From positions 186,001 to 250,000 of the forward strand of contig BDIU01000179.1 in the NCBI GenBank assembly GCA_002118135.1: 64,000 nt of DNA. Reading direction: 5' to 3'. Shown in pieces: positions 1 through 11,400 of this stretch. Position 1 is the stretch's first letter, and each line of letters begins with the position of its first letter. A model generated the notes under the pieces. It did no database searches. It was not told where the DNA came from and was given only the letters and a program-made list of their open reading frames with translations. A program made the position numbers and the translations under genes. The stretch comes from Trebouxia sp. TZW2008 (taxonomy: Eukaryota; Chlorophyta; Trebouxiophyceae; Trebouxiales; Trebouxiaceae).

Positions 1-67
1 TGTCCTTACATTGAGATTGTCCTTACATTGACTGTCCTTACTGTCCTTACGAAGAGAGTTCACTGTA
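1..67 (+). repeat. MITE family A, partial copy (right end)
   Basis: Four GTCCTTAC motifs followed by a terminus ending CACTGTA. This matches the right end of the ~178 bp inverted-repeat element seen complete at 10965-11144 and 36418-36595. The left part is outside the window. Confidence 0.75.
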
Positions 68-1989
68 GTACCGAAGGATGACAGGGTCCAACACAAGTCT
101 TGATTTCAAACATGTATGCAAGCATGAGACAAATGCGCACGCCACACGCCTATGCCAAAAGCCAGATCAGAAGCAATGCGGAGGTTGAGCAATTCAGCCC
201 TCAGAACGACAGGGCTGCCATCAAGAAGTGCTCTGTCAATGACACATGCACGAGGCAGATGCTCAAGTTGTTCACCTGTGCCAAAGGCCAATCCTGGAGC
301 AATGCGGATGTTGAGAGCATCTGGTTGTGGAGGCTCACACCAGTCTGGCAAAATCCACAAGCCGTCACAGACCTTGGTTGGCTGGTAGCTGTCCTACATT
401 AAATAATGCAGTCGGATCCTTGCATGTGCGAGGTCATGAGGAGGACCATGTTGTGCTGTCACACAATGGGCGCGGAGTTTGGCAGTTCCAGCGGAGGAAG
501 GGTGGGCATCAGGTCTGGATGAGACTTTCTAGAGACCGTTAGCATTGTGCAAAACAATGCATGTGATCTGAACGGTCGGCGGTGTCAATTTGTTCATTCC
601 TGTTGCATGAGTTCATTCAGGACAAGCAGCAAAGGGAAAGTTGACATACCTTCATGGCGTCAACCCATTCCTGATCAGGCACCTGCTCCACTTTGTGCTG
701 GTCAATGCTGACTTGCAGCACGTCTTGCACGGTTTGCAGGGTCTGCTGAATGTCATGCTGCATCACACAACAGAGGCTGTTGATCAGCAGCTGCAACGAT
801 GGTGGGAAAAGCAGGAAGAGCTGGTGCACTTCAGCTCCCCACAGAGGAAATGCTGTGCAAAGTACCTATGCTTGCAAGGCAGTCTTATGCAGGTCCTGAA
901 GCATGGCTTGGCAAACACTTGACAACTGCATGCTGGCGTCTGCTGACAGATGACATTCTACCAAACGACAGAGCGTTTACAAACGTGCATGCAATAATGA
1001 AAGGCGTAGCCAGGTTGACTTTTTGTAGCATGAATGGACAGCTGTCATGCTTTGCAAAATACCTCTGATGGGAAGAGCGCAGTGACCGTACACCTGTCCC
1101 AGGTCTTGCCAGAGCCATCAGCAAAGATCTGTTGCTCGTTCCCACCTGCTGGCCTGAACTCCTCTGTACTGCATCACGACACCTGTCAGAACGTCGCTAC
1201 TAGTTGCCCACAAGTGCGTCAGAGACAACATTGTGCAATTCATGTGTCTGGTGGTGTGAGCAGCAAAGGAGCAGTGTCCTGGCTCTGTATGACACGAAGC
1301 AGATAACAGACTGCATTGTTAGCTGAAGCTGGGGGGCCTAGCAGAATGGTGCTAGCAGTTGCAGACAAGCAGCATTGCGTGGTGCGCGTGTCTCGCTTCA
1401 AGAGCAGAAGATGATGTTGTTGTGGCGTTGTATGGGTACAGAAGGCAGTTAATATTTAGTTGCATGCTGAGGCTTTGCCATGCTCAGAGTGACCACCTTG
1501 CAGAAAGCGCTCCAAAGCTTAGCAAGCAGTCTGACAGTGAGTCAGCCTGGTCCCCCAATATGTCAAAGATGTGGCAGCGCAGCAGAAAAGGAATCCTGCA
1601 GCAGCACGGTGGCCTTTGCGACCTTGATAAGGAAGGACCAGAGAACTGCGCTCTTGCTTGCAGGTGGGGACGTGACCAGTGCCAGACTGCCTGTAGGTTA
1701 AGGTATGGAGGCATCATAGGTCAGCTTACCTAGCTGATGCTTCAGCAAACGTCGCAAATCCAGCCGCACTGATGCCTGATGCGCTTAGGTCTTGCGCTGT
1801 CGTCAACACAGACGACATTGCTGAAACGTCATCGTTGACCGCGCCCTTCCTGCCGCTGCTGCCGGAAGACAAAGAATACGGCTGTCTTAGCGATGCTCTG
1901 CCGATGCAACAACCCGGTCGACGTGCAATGCGATGTGTCAAAGCCTGCCAGCATCGGCCGGTCACACAGGGCACTTTCGTCACAAGCAT
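1..1989 (-). CDS. prmA: Ribosomal protein L11 methyltransferase (PrmA-like), 3' end beyond the window
   Basis: S-adenosylmethionine-dependent lysine methyltransferase of the PrmA family, probably acting on organellar ribosomal protein L11. Exons read on the minus strand: 1730-1989 (start codon and a Ser/Arg-rich leader that looks like a transit peptide), 1497-1595 (LLRCHIFDI..SFGALSA, the PrmA N-terminal fold), 1094-1168 (NEQQIFADGSGKTWD), one unresolved exon near 880-1080, about 652-793 (HKVEQVPDQEWVDAMK, matching the family's ED-x-DW-x-x-x-W segment) and 276-393 (GLWILPDWCEPP then NIRIAPGLAFGTG, the family signature before the SAM-binding fold). The splice phases I checked agree. The catalytic SAM domain and the stop lie to the left of the window. 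A degenerate copy of the last visible exon follows at about 150-210. It is divergent from bestrophin 1, 364 bp away. Family assignment is strong; localisation is inferred. Confidence 0.82.
150..210 (-). repeat. Degenerate 3' copy of the PrmA exon at 276-393
   Basis: Reads LLNLRIASDLAFGIG on the minus strand against LNIRIAPGLAFGTG in the intact exon. It lies downstream of the exon in transcription order and holds only the exon's 3' part plus the start of the next intron. Confidence 0.65.
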
Positions 1990-2353
1990 GCCTGCTGATC
2001 AACCGAAGCTGCTGAACAAAGTAGCGCGCCGATGGCCGTGCAACTTCTCGCACAGGACCAACATCAAGGCGCAGACGCTTGCAGCCCTGTCGCAACGCAA
2101 GCGCTGCCGGCAATTTGACTGCAAGGCGCGGCCAGCTGTTGCGGGCGCAAGGGCTATCGATAGGGCTGTTGCAGAACCAAGACAACTACAGATAAGCCTC
2201 ATAAAACATCTTACCTACCACACTTTCCGCAACAGCCTAAGCTGCTGCTGCACCCTCAACTCCAGCTTGAAGACCGTGCCACGTCTTCAGGCTTGTCGTG
2301 AGGCGCTTTTGTGAAGACCTTTGTCTGGTCTTGGGGTCCGATCACAGTTCACC
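1990..2353. promoter_or_regulatory. Divergent intergenic region, PrmA / bestrophin 1
   Basis: 364 bp between two start codons pointing away from each other. It should hold both promoters and 5' leaders. A long unrecognised reading frame crosses it on the plus strand (about 1772-2314), but it overlaps PrmA exon 1 and I see no homology in it. No clear TATA box was found. Confidence 0.45.
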
Positions 2354-5300
2354 ATGCAAGCGTCTTGCACTGGCCGCGCGCCGCAGGTCGCTGTTAGGGG
2401 CTCGGCCGCTCAAAGGCCAACCAAAACCTTGAAACCAACCGTCTCTGTACCTCGTCAGCTTTCATCGCGCCTTGTTGTCAGGCCTCAGCAGAAGGCATGC
2501 GCGCGTGTTAGAAGACCTTCTTCAAACCGTATTGAAGCCGTCATCTCCACGATCGTTACCGCGGAAGGTGATCGTGATCAAGAGAAAGAGGCCAGCCGGA
2601 AGTACAAGAGGACGGTACGTACGACCTTTGAGCGCGACTGCCAGCTTCTGGCCTCCTCACGGTCGATCGTGAACCTGTACGAGCAAGTCGCTGTGGGGCA
2701 CAGGTCTTCACCTTGGACAACTGGGCAAATCACAGGAGCACCAAACGATACAGGAGGCATGTTCTCTCCATATTCGACGTAAGAAATTCCCCAGAAACCC
2801 CTCCCCCACCCCCTGCCCATGAGGCTGTTGTGCTTGCAGACAATTTTTCTCTTTTGTCTCATTGCAGAGCCGTATCGTCAGAGGACTTCTATACCCACTA
2901 GTTACAGTCACTGCAGTCGCAACCTTCATAGCCGTCTGGGAAACACTGCGTGAGGTGAGATGCTTTCAGCGCTTTCAGTTTGCCTGTCGGTATTTTGGCT
3001 TTGTTCCTCGTTCTCAACCGCATCATGCTGTCACACTGATGATGCCAAATCAAGCTGGGACTACAGCGACGATGACCAAACGCAGCACCATGCAAGGGCT
3101 TTGAGATGCTGCTGAGCCTGTCCTGGCCTTGCTGGAGTATGTGCATGCTGCATGCTGTTCCAGAGACAGTTTATCTACGCAGCTGTGACAGATTGGAAGT
3201 TGCTTGCATTCAAGCCAAGCTGATGTAAAAGCCTTTGCAGCTTTGTTGCAACTTTCAGGAGACACAACCTTGATAACTAATCAATTGTACATGCTGAGAC
3301 AATGCCTTTTGTGATGCGGAAAGGGTGACAGTGGTCTCTAATACTGCATGCTGAAGCAGACGTTGCTGTAATGCAGAAAGGGCTATTGTTTGAGGGTGCA
3401 CCACAAGTCAGCATTGAGGCACCTGCCCCACTGAGCCTGACCAGCTTTGCCCTGTCCCTGCTGCTGGTCTTCAGAACCAACACATCCTACGGAAGGTGGA
3501 ATGAGGCTCGTGTCATCTGGGGAGGAATCACCAACAGGTCCAGAGATATTGTCCGTCAGGTGAGTCTGCATTGTGGTCTTTTGGTGCGCAGGTCAGCAAT
3601 ACACTCTACAAACAAAACAGCCAGGCAAATTTGCAGTTCAGCAATGTGGGTGCGGTGTTGGAGTTGCTGACCTTTGTGCTTTCGGATGAGCCGCCGCTGG
3701 TCGCCATGTTCAGGCGCTGGGCTGCAGCTGGCCCCACAAAGTTTGATGCACATATTTTTCTACCCTCACAGGGGACCTCATGTGGATTTCGTCGTCTTGC
3801 TCAGCATGGACTAGCAAGCCACACCGTAACATAGCAGATTACACAACTCAGAGGCAAGCATGCAATTGACCTGATGTGGGTGTGGTGCTGCAGTCATTGA
3901 CCTTTGTGCCGGGGGATGAGCCAGAGCTGGCAGCCATGTTCAGGCGCTGGGCTGCTGCCTACTCCAAGAGTCTCATGTGTCACCTCAGGGATGACCATGA
4001 CCCCGCTTTTGAGCTCAAGGTAACTGCATACAATGATTTGTGCTTGAACCACAATGCAAATCACTTGCAAGCGTACTGTTGGAACTGTTGTGAGCCTCAT
4101 TGGCCTTGAGTGCACACATTCAAGTGTATAGTGTCTTCACAAGTGCATGTACATCTGCTATGGCTTGTGCCAGGCCTGAGGCCAGGTCCTCAAGCATCTT
4201 TTGGTCTTTGAACTTCTAATGGCGGCACCATCAGAGGCTGGACAAGTCCAAAATATGCTTGTCGCCTTGTTATCTTTGGAATCTGCACGCCATGGCAGAA
4301 TATGGTTGCTTCCAAGTGCTGCAGAGTGGCATCCACCCTCGCTTTGCTTTTGACCCAGTTGCAGTTGTGCTCATGCAAGCTGTGCAGATGATCATCATCA
4401 GCTGTGTCTGCCAAATGAGCTGGGAGGCAAAAGTAACAAGCTGGTTGCTAAGCACAGGGCAAGCCACTTCGTCTTGCGCATTCCTCAGTGCCTTCCTTCT
4501 ATGAAGGCCCTCTGACAAAGGGAGAACTGTGCTAAGTGCAGGACACACTGCCACCGAATCAGGAGGAGTAGATCTTGGCCCACAGTGCTGAAAGATTTTT
4601 TTGGTGTAGTTCTGTTTGTCTTGTTTGCTATTACTTCAACAATGGTCTGCAATTCTCTTTGTAGTGCACACTGCTACCCAATGAGTTGGAGCAATTCCTG
4701 ACCTTCAAGCACAGGCCTCACTATGTGCTGCAAATCCTATAATCTGCTGCCTTCCCCCTGAGTCCCCTGTCGACCTTGTTGTAGCGTCAATGTTGGTCTG
4801 CAATGCTTTGCAGGACACACTGCCACCCAATGAGTTGCAGCAGATTCTGGCCTCCAAGCACAGGCCAAACTACGTGCTGCAAGTCCTACCTGATGCCTTC
4901 CTCCTTGATCCCCTGTCAACCCTGTTCTGGCATCAATGACGATCTGCAATTCTGTCTGTAGGACACACTGCCACCCAATGAGTTGGAGCAGTTCCTGGCC
5001 TCCAAGCACAGGCCCAACTACGTGCTGCAAGTGCTGTCTGAGCTGGTGGAGTCCTCTTGCATCATTTCCCCAGAGAGGTTCAGGATGGACCAGAACCTGA
5101 CATTCCTGCACGATTGCCACGGAGCCTGTGAGCGTCTGCTCAAGACACCTATCCCTCTGTCCTACACCAGGTATGCTGTTATTGACATTGCTGTACTGTA
5201 TTGTGCTCTGCTTGTCAAGTCCTTTCAATCCTCACACAAGCAAAGGCTGCGCAGTCACTATGGAGCCGGTCAGCGTCTGCACAAGACAAGAGACATGAAA

Positions 5301-7238
5301 GGCCTGCATCGTACTTGCTTCTTTTTATCGTGCATCATGTTAGGTAATTTCAAGGAAGTGACTTCAAACACATCATGTCAGCACAAGCAGAAGCATCAAA
5401 ATTGCACCTGGCTCAGACAGCTTTGCTGTGATTCAACAACACACCAATTGGTTGTTTCATCATAACTGTGCTATTTGCGGGCGGAGTTGATGCGCTGCAC
5501 CAAGCTGACCTGGGTTGATTGAGCACTTGCACAATCTGCACTCAAGGGACATAGCTACGCTTCTCCTCTTCAAGCTCAAATTGTGCAAATACTCAGACAA
5601 AGACCATAGCTACGATTCTCCATGACCTCCTGAAATTGTATCCCATGGTGCGGGCCAGAGATGTTGTGAGGCTCTGTTGCAATTTGAGAAGCTGCATCTG
5701 AGCCTCTATGACTAGTCTGACTTGAGCTTGAGGGATGCAGATCCCAAAGCTGGGTGTGTGGCGTCACACAGTCTATGCATTGCCAAGGATTCTATACAGG
5801 TTGCTGCATGCGCAGACGTGCATTTTTTTGTTTGTCAGTCCTTTGAAATTTTGTGTTAGCTAGCAGGCATACCAAGACAGGCCCAGTGTGAATTTGCATT
5901 GCTGAAGCAATAGCACCATGCTGCTGCTGACAAGGTAGACGTCCTGCGCTTGTGCCAAATCATGCAACATCCTGCGATACTGTAGCTACCGGTACTGTTG
6001 TTCTGCCACTGATTTTGAGATTGCTACAGGCACACATCAAGAATTTTGGATACCTGGCTGGCACTGATGCCCTTTACTCTGTGGAAGACCTAATCGTGCG
6101 CAAGCTGTTACATATGAATCTTGTTCACACTGCAGGCACACATTGAGGATTCTGGTGCTATGGCTGACAACCATGTTCTCGTTGCTACACTTATACAGTC
6201 TTTTGACATTGCTGTCTTTGCTACTGCAGGCACACATCAAGATTCTTGGTCATCTGGCTGGCATTGATGCCCTTCACTCTGTGGAAGACCTGCCACTGGG
6301 CCATCATCCCCGTGTCAGCCGTCATTGCATTCCTGCTGCTGGGCATTGAGGAGATTGGTGTGCAGATTGAGGAGCCTTTTGGCATTCTGCCTCTGGGTAA
6401 GCACGACAACCCTTGATGTTTGCCTGCATCACAAATGTCATGACACTCTGTGAAAAGTGTTTGCCACTGGGCCATCATCCGTGTATCAGCTGTCATTGCA
6501 TTTCTGCTGCTGGGCATTGAGGAGATTGGCGTGCAGATTGAGGAGCCTTTTGGCATTCTGCCTCTGGGTAAGCACAAAACGCCCTTCTGCATGTATGGCA
6601 TGTGCATGGCAAGGACCCCCTTTCTACGTCTTTTTTTGGCATTTCAGTACTTTTGGCAACAGTGTCTGCGTGTCGCGTGTGACCTGAAGCATGTGGCCCC
6701 ATACGGCTGTGGTAGTCTTGGCAGGTGTTAGTGCAACACATGAAGTCACAGAGCATTTGCAGTCAAACGCAGCCTGCTCTGCACAGCATTACACCATTTG
6801 CTCCTCATCCTCCCGTCAATCAGCCCGTTTGCAACTCAGTGCAGAATGGCTGCATCATGATGGCACAGGAAATGCGCTTAGCAATTTGGTTTTGCAGAGA
6901 GCAGTAGCATCATCTCAAGCATTGAGTCTGTCCAGAGTTTGCATGCTGACATGCATGCTGAAAATGTCACCAATGTAATTGTGCTGTCATTACCAGTGCT
7001 GATTAATACTGTCTACCAACTCTGTGCAGAGGCCATCTGTGAGACCATTGATGGCAACACCAAGGAGTTGGTGGAGGTGAACGGAGGAGTGAGGAAGATG
7101 GTGGGTCAAGTCAACAAGGCCAGCAGTGCCAGAGACAAGTATTTTGAGATGGGCAACGGCAACGGCATTGGCGGCAACGGAAAGAGAGAGACGCAGTTCT
7201 TCCCTACTCCCGACATTCCATCCACCAACCCACGATAA
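2354..7238 (+). CDS. Bestrophin-family anion channel, plastid-targeted, copy 1
   Basis: Chloride/bicarbonate-type channel of the bestrophin family (the plant thylakoid channel VCCN1 and Chlamydomonas BST1-3 are relatives). Eight exons: 2354-2614, 2704-2778, 2868-2954, 3377-3559, 3894-4019, 4962-5170, 6230-6396, 7030-7238, about 438 residues, all phases consistent. The first 80 or so residues are rich in Ser, Arg and Ala and look like a chloroplast transit peptide. Then come NWANHRSTKRYRRHVL (the conserved pre-membrane segment), membrane segments in exons 3, 4 and 7, SLLLVFRTNTSYGRWNEAR and WGGITNRSRDIVRQ (family signatures), and IEEIGVQIEEPFGILPL ahead of the soluble C-terminal domain. A tandem paralogue follows. 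Introns carry partial exon copies. Whether it passes chloride or bicarbonate cannot be told from sequence. Confidence 0.93.
3636..3770 (+). repeat. Upstream 5' copy of bestrophin 1 exon 5
   Basis: Reads LTFVLSDEPPLVAMFRRWAA against LTFVPGDEPELAAMFRRWAA in the exon at 3894-4019. It breaks off after the Trp-Ala stretch and lacks the exon's 3' half and donor. Confidence 0.75.
4660..4900 (+). repeat. Two upstream 5' copies of bestrophin 1 exon 6
   Basis: Copies at about 4664-4742 and 4812-4890 read PNELEQFLTFKHRPHYVLQI and PNELQQILASKHRPNYVLQV. The intact exon at 4962-5170 reads PNELEQFLASKHRPNYVLQV. Each keeps the acceptor end and loses the 3' two thirds. They lie about 150 bp apart. Confidence 0.8.
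6020..6180 (+). repeat. Upstream 5' copies of bestrophin 1 exon 7
   Basis: CAGGCACACATCAAGA-type starts recur at about 6029 and 6134 before the intact exon start at 6230. The first copy extends to the GTGGAAGACC stretch and then diverges. Confidence 0.65.
6440..6571 (+). repeat. Downstream 3' copy of bestrophin 1 exon 7
   Basis: A near-identical copy of the exon's second half (VSAVIAFLLLGIEEIGVQIE) with its donor, CTCTGG then GTAAGC. It lacks the exon's first third and has no obvious acceptor at its left edge. Confidence 0.8.
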
Positions 7239-8482
7239 GCGTGAGTGAGCCTTCGTGCAGCAGAGGCTGAGGACTTTGAGGATTTTGGGGAGATTGGACA
7301 GGCAGCCAGCAGAACGCTGCTAAAAATTCAAGTAGCGTTGGACCAACAGAGTTTTGAGGCAGATGCGTGCGCAGCACTGCAAGTCATGAAGAGATATGCA
7401 TGGCAGTTGTTTAGTTTCGATTTGTTTGGCGATTTTGGTGGTAATGTACAGGTCCAGATGGAAGGCCAGTCAGAACAGCATATTTGCTTTCTGATTAGAT
7501 TGCAGCTGTTTTGGAACCTTTGCTTTGGCAGTTACTGTTTGCAGATGTGATGAGAACGAGCATCAGTCTGCAGGGTCAAAGATGAGAGTCATGGTGTGAT
7601 TGCTCGACATTCTGGCAATAGTTTTGGCATATTTCCCAAGCACGTTTTTCAATGTCTAGCTTCTGCAACAGGAATTCGGGACGATCCCATGTTTGCATGT
7701 GCCAGATCTTGCCGAGACAGACATTGGGATTCTTGTACACAAGCTATTTTTTATTGGCCTCATGCTGTGGTCTTGCTGTAAATGTGATGTACGTTGCAGA
7801 TAGTTGCAGACACGGTCCTTTTGCACATGCAGCAGGTGCTGTGTGAAGATAGAGGGGTGGCCGTATACGTGCAGCATATAGGGCAGTCCGACGGTCAAAA
7901 CTGCACCACGCAGATTACAGCACTCTTGCATATTTTCACCAGCTGAATATGACATTGTCAAGCAAGTGTGTCATGCACACATACCAGCCATTTACAATGC
8001 AGTGCAAATCAGCGCCTTTGTTCAAACTCAGTCCAAACTGCAGATTGCCTTTGTTGGCATGATAGCTTTAAAATTTCCTGAAGCAGCTTCCTAAAACGGT
8101 TGCAGATCTGCGCTGCAGTCATTGTGCCCCAAGACAACGCATGCGCCATGCTCTGGGTTGATGCTCATGTTGGATCAAGTCATCAGATAAAGGCTCAGGC
8201 GGTGCTGGTAGCTTTTCGACATTTTTTTGCCCAGGCTGACAGACAGCTGAAGGATGAAGTGAAAGAGTTCAGCAGTTGACCTGAGCCACAACTTTTGCAA
8301 TAGTCATGTGGCACACATGCAAGGCGCACGTGCAGACCATATCGTTGCTGAGACAGAGCTTTCGGCATGGCGCTGGTGAGTTGCGCACTGCTTGGATGCA
8401 ATGAATGATATGCCAGGCCTTGCCAAGCTTCGTTGCGACTTTTGAGACCTATCAGCCGCTTAGCATGTAAGCACTCAACGCA
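7239..8482. other. Intergenic region between the bestrophin copies
   Basis: 3' untranslated region of copy 1 and promoter/leader of copy 2. Short reading frames on both strands show no recognisable domain and no chain of splice-compatible exons. I see no gene here. Confidence 0.5.
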
Positions 8483-11400
8483 ATGCAACCGTGCTACGCC
8501 GGGTTCGCGCAACGGCAGCTCGTTCACAGACCGAATTGCCTGAGCGCTCGAACTGCCAAAGCAATTGCCTGTCTTCTTCGACAACAGAACGCGTCGAATT
8601 GCGCGTGGCTGCGCTGCGCTTTGCGTACAGAGCGCAGCAAGAGCTCGAGAGCGTTGAACGGCAAAGGCTTGGCTCGGGCCAACAACGACTTCGACCGTGA
8701 CAAAGCCAAGGAAGAAAGCCGACCGCACAAAAGAACGGTGTGCACGTCGACAACGCTCGATTGCCAAATCAGGCGCCACGCTGAGATTGTCTCGATTGGC
8801 AGGTGTTCAACTTCAAAAATTGGGCAGCACATAGAAGCTCCAAGCGGTACAATAGGCATATAAAGTCGCTTCTGCGGGTAAGATGCTCGCATGACCGCTC
8901 ACAAGCATCGAGCTGAGCAGTGACACAGATTCATCTCTGCTGCAGAGTAGGATCTTCAGAGCTCTCTTGCCCTCTCTTTTGACGGTGACCACCATCTCCG
9001 CAGCCATTGCTGTGTATGAGACACTTTTAGAGGTAAGAGATCGTTGCCTGATACATTTGGTGGACCAGTGTTACATGCAAGCATCATCTCATTCAGTTCA
9101 TGAAAATATCACATCTTGCAGCATAATAACATCACACAAACATGCCAAAATGTCACCAATTGCTCCAGGTAGGGGTGTTGCCTAGGGAGTGGCCAGGTCT
9201 GACCATTGAAGCCACAGCGCCTTTGAGTCTGACCAGCTTTGCCCTGTCACTGCTGCTGGTCTTCAGAACCAACTCCTCATATGCAAGGTGGCAGGAAGCG
9301 CGGTGCATATGGGGCGGGATCACCAACCGATCCCGCGACATTGTACAGCAGGTGAGGGTATGCAGTCAGGGGAGGATACTGTTCTGCAACACTTTTGTCA
9401 TGGTCCAGTTGCTACAATGTATCAGCAGTCTTTTCCTAGTGTGGACGCTTGACGCTTCACACCGCGGCTCTGCTTGGAGCTGAGTCTGTGGGCTGCAGAC
9501 AATGCAGAGCTGAAAGACAGCAGCATGCACACCTGCTCAGATGGCTTTTTCTTACTTGTAGTCTAAACCTGACCAAAGCCCTCAACCCTACATCCGCGTG
9601 CCTAAACTCTGAAGGGTGGACCTAGTATGAAACTACAAGACAATTTAGTAAAACAATTTTTTCAAACTCCTCACTACAACCTTAGCGTCAAGTGTACACT
9701 ACACGTACGGGAGAGTGTCAGATGCACATGTGGGGCATTCCTGGCAACAACAGCTGTAGCATTGAAACGTTTGAGCCTCTCAAGGCCAGAAAGTAGGATC
9801 AAAAATGCTCAGATGCAATTCTGACAGGAAGGCGCACCAAATGGTACACATGCCCAAAACGTCTTGAGGTTGCTCTGAATTTGCATTTGGTAAAGCCTGA
9901 TATTCGTTTATGTGCATATTCTTGCAAGCTTGATGGCAAAGCACATAGCCATCAATAGCAGACAATTTGCTGCTGTAGGCTGACCTATTTGTATGTACAT
10001 GATGCTGGCCCTTACCTTTGTGCTTGGCAACGAGCCAGAGCTGGTGGAGATGTTCAAGAGGTCACTGTCTGTTGCAAGTGCTTTGATGTGACATGCACTT
10101 ACATAAATGCTGCAGGCATTGGCATTTGTGTCAGACAATGAGCCTGAGATGGTTTAAGAATGCAAAGCTGTGGATCAACATGCTAGTGTCTGGATCTAGG
10201 ACACAAGCCTGTTAGCAATCAAGCAAAAGTTTCTGTGTTGCACCTGCTAGCCCCGTCGTGACCATGGCGCTGCTGCAGGCATTGACGTTTGTGCCGGGCA
10301 ATGAGCCTGAGCTGGTGGAGATGTTCAAGAGGTGGAGCATCGCCTACTCCAAAGCGCTTATGTGTCACCTCAGAGATGATCATGATGTCAAGGATGAGCT
10401 TCAGGTAGAACTGCCATGTAACTTGTTCCAATCTGTTCCAGTCTGTTTGGTTTGTCTTAGGTGAAGTGTCAGGAAAGCTGTAAAGGATGAGCTTCAGGTT
10501 GAGTGGCTGTCCACGACCTTTGCTTGGGGCAAACTTGTGCTGTCCTGCATGCTTCAAAGGGTAGAGCATCGCCTACTTCAAGGTGGTCATGTGCCACCTT
10601 GGAGATGATCACGATATCACAGATGAGCTTCAGGTGGTGTTCACATCCACTCATTTTGCTCATCTTGTCAATTGTTTACGTGGTTCGAGTTGTACCCCTG
10701 TGTATGCGCAAACTGCCTCTTGAGCTACAGATGATCCGTCCGTAAATCAATAAGCTAATGATATTGGGGAGATCTTATTCTTTACAAAATATGTGCCTAA
10801 AATCTTTTTCTTCTTTTCGTTATGAATGAGATGTCAACCAATCATTTGCCTTTGTTTCTTGGTACAGCTTGTGCTACACCAAGTTGGACAGTGCGCAGTA
10901 CACTGTCCAGGGAGTGCTTCAGCCCCATAAGTTGCGCATAACGCACTTTGCACAAGCACAAACACAGTAAAGTCTCCTTGCAACGACTGCTTTGGTTACC
11001 AACAAATTTGTCCTTACATTGAACTGTCCTTACTCAGAGGGATCACTGCAGTCAGAATGATCAGAGTGATTGGTTACCAATGGCGTGGTCCTTACATCGA
11101 GATTGTCCTTACATCGAGTGTCCTTACAACAAGAGTTTACTGTAAAGCATTCAAGTGCTGAAACAATCAGTACAGGATCTCTGACACAGTTGCAACAGTG
11201 CAGTTGAACATGCAGGCCTGCATGCAACTGCTACGGCCTTCTGATCTAGACATACTGCTGCGAGAGCTCAGCATGCCTTTGTCTTTGTTTCACTTGTCTG
11301 CGATCAGTGTTGTTTTCTCAGAGTAAGGTGGCAGCACATCAATTGCAAGTGAACTTTGTATGTTCTGCAGGGAGTACTACAGCCTCATGAACTGGACATA

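Noticed and set aside
1..67. Repeated GTCCTTAC at the window start as a telomere
   Set aside because: It is the end of an interspersed inverted-repeat element found at six other places.
1772..2314. 180-codon plus-strand frame ahead of bestrophin 1
   Set aside because: Overlaps PrmA exon 1 and the shared promoter; no homology, and the PrmA reading of the other strand is supported by splice phase.
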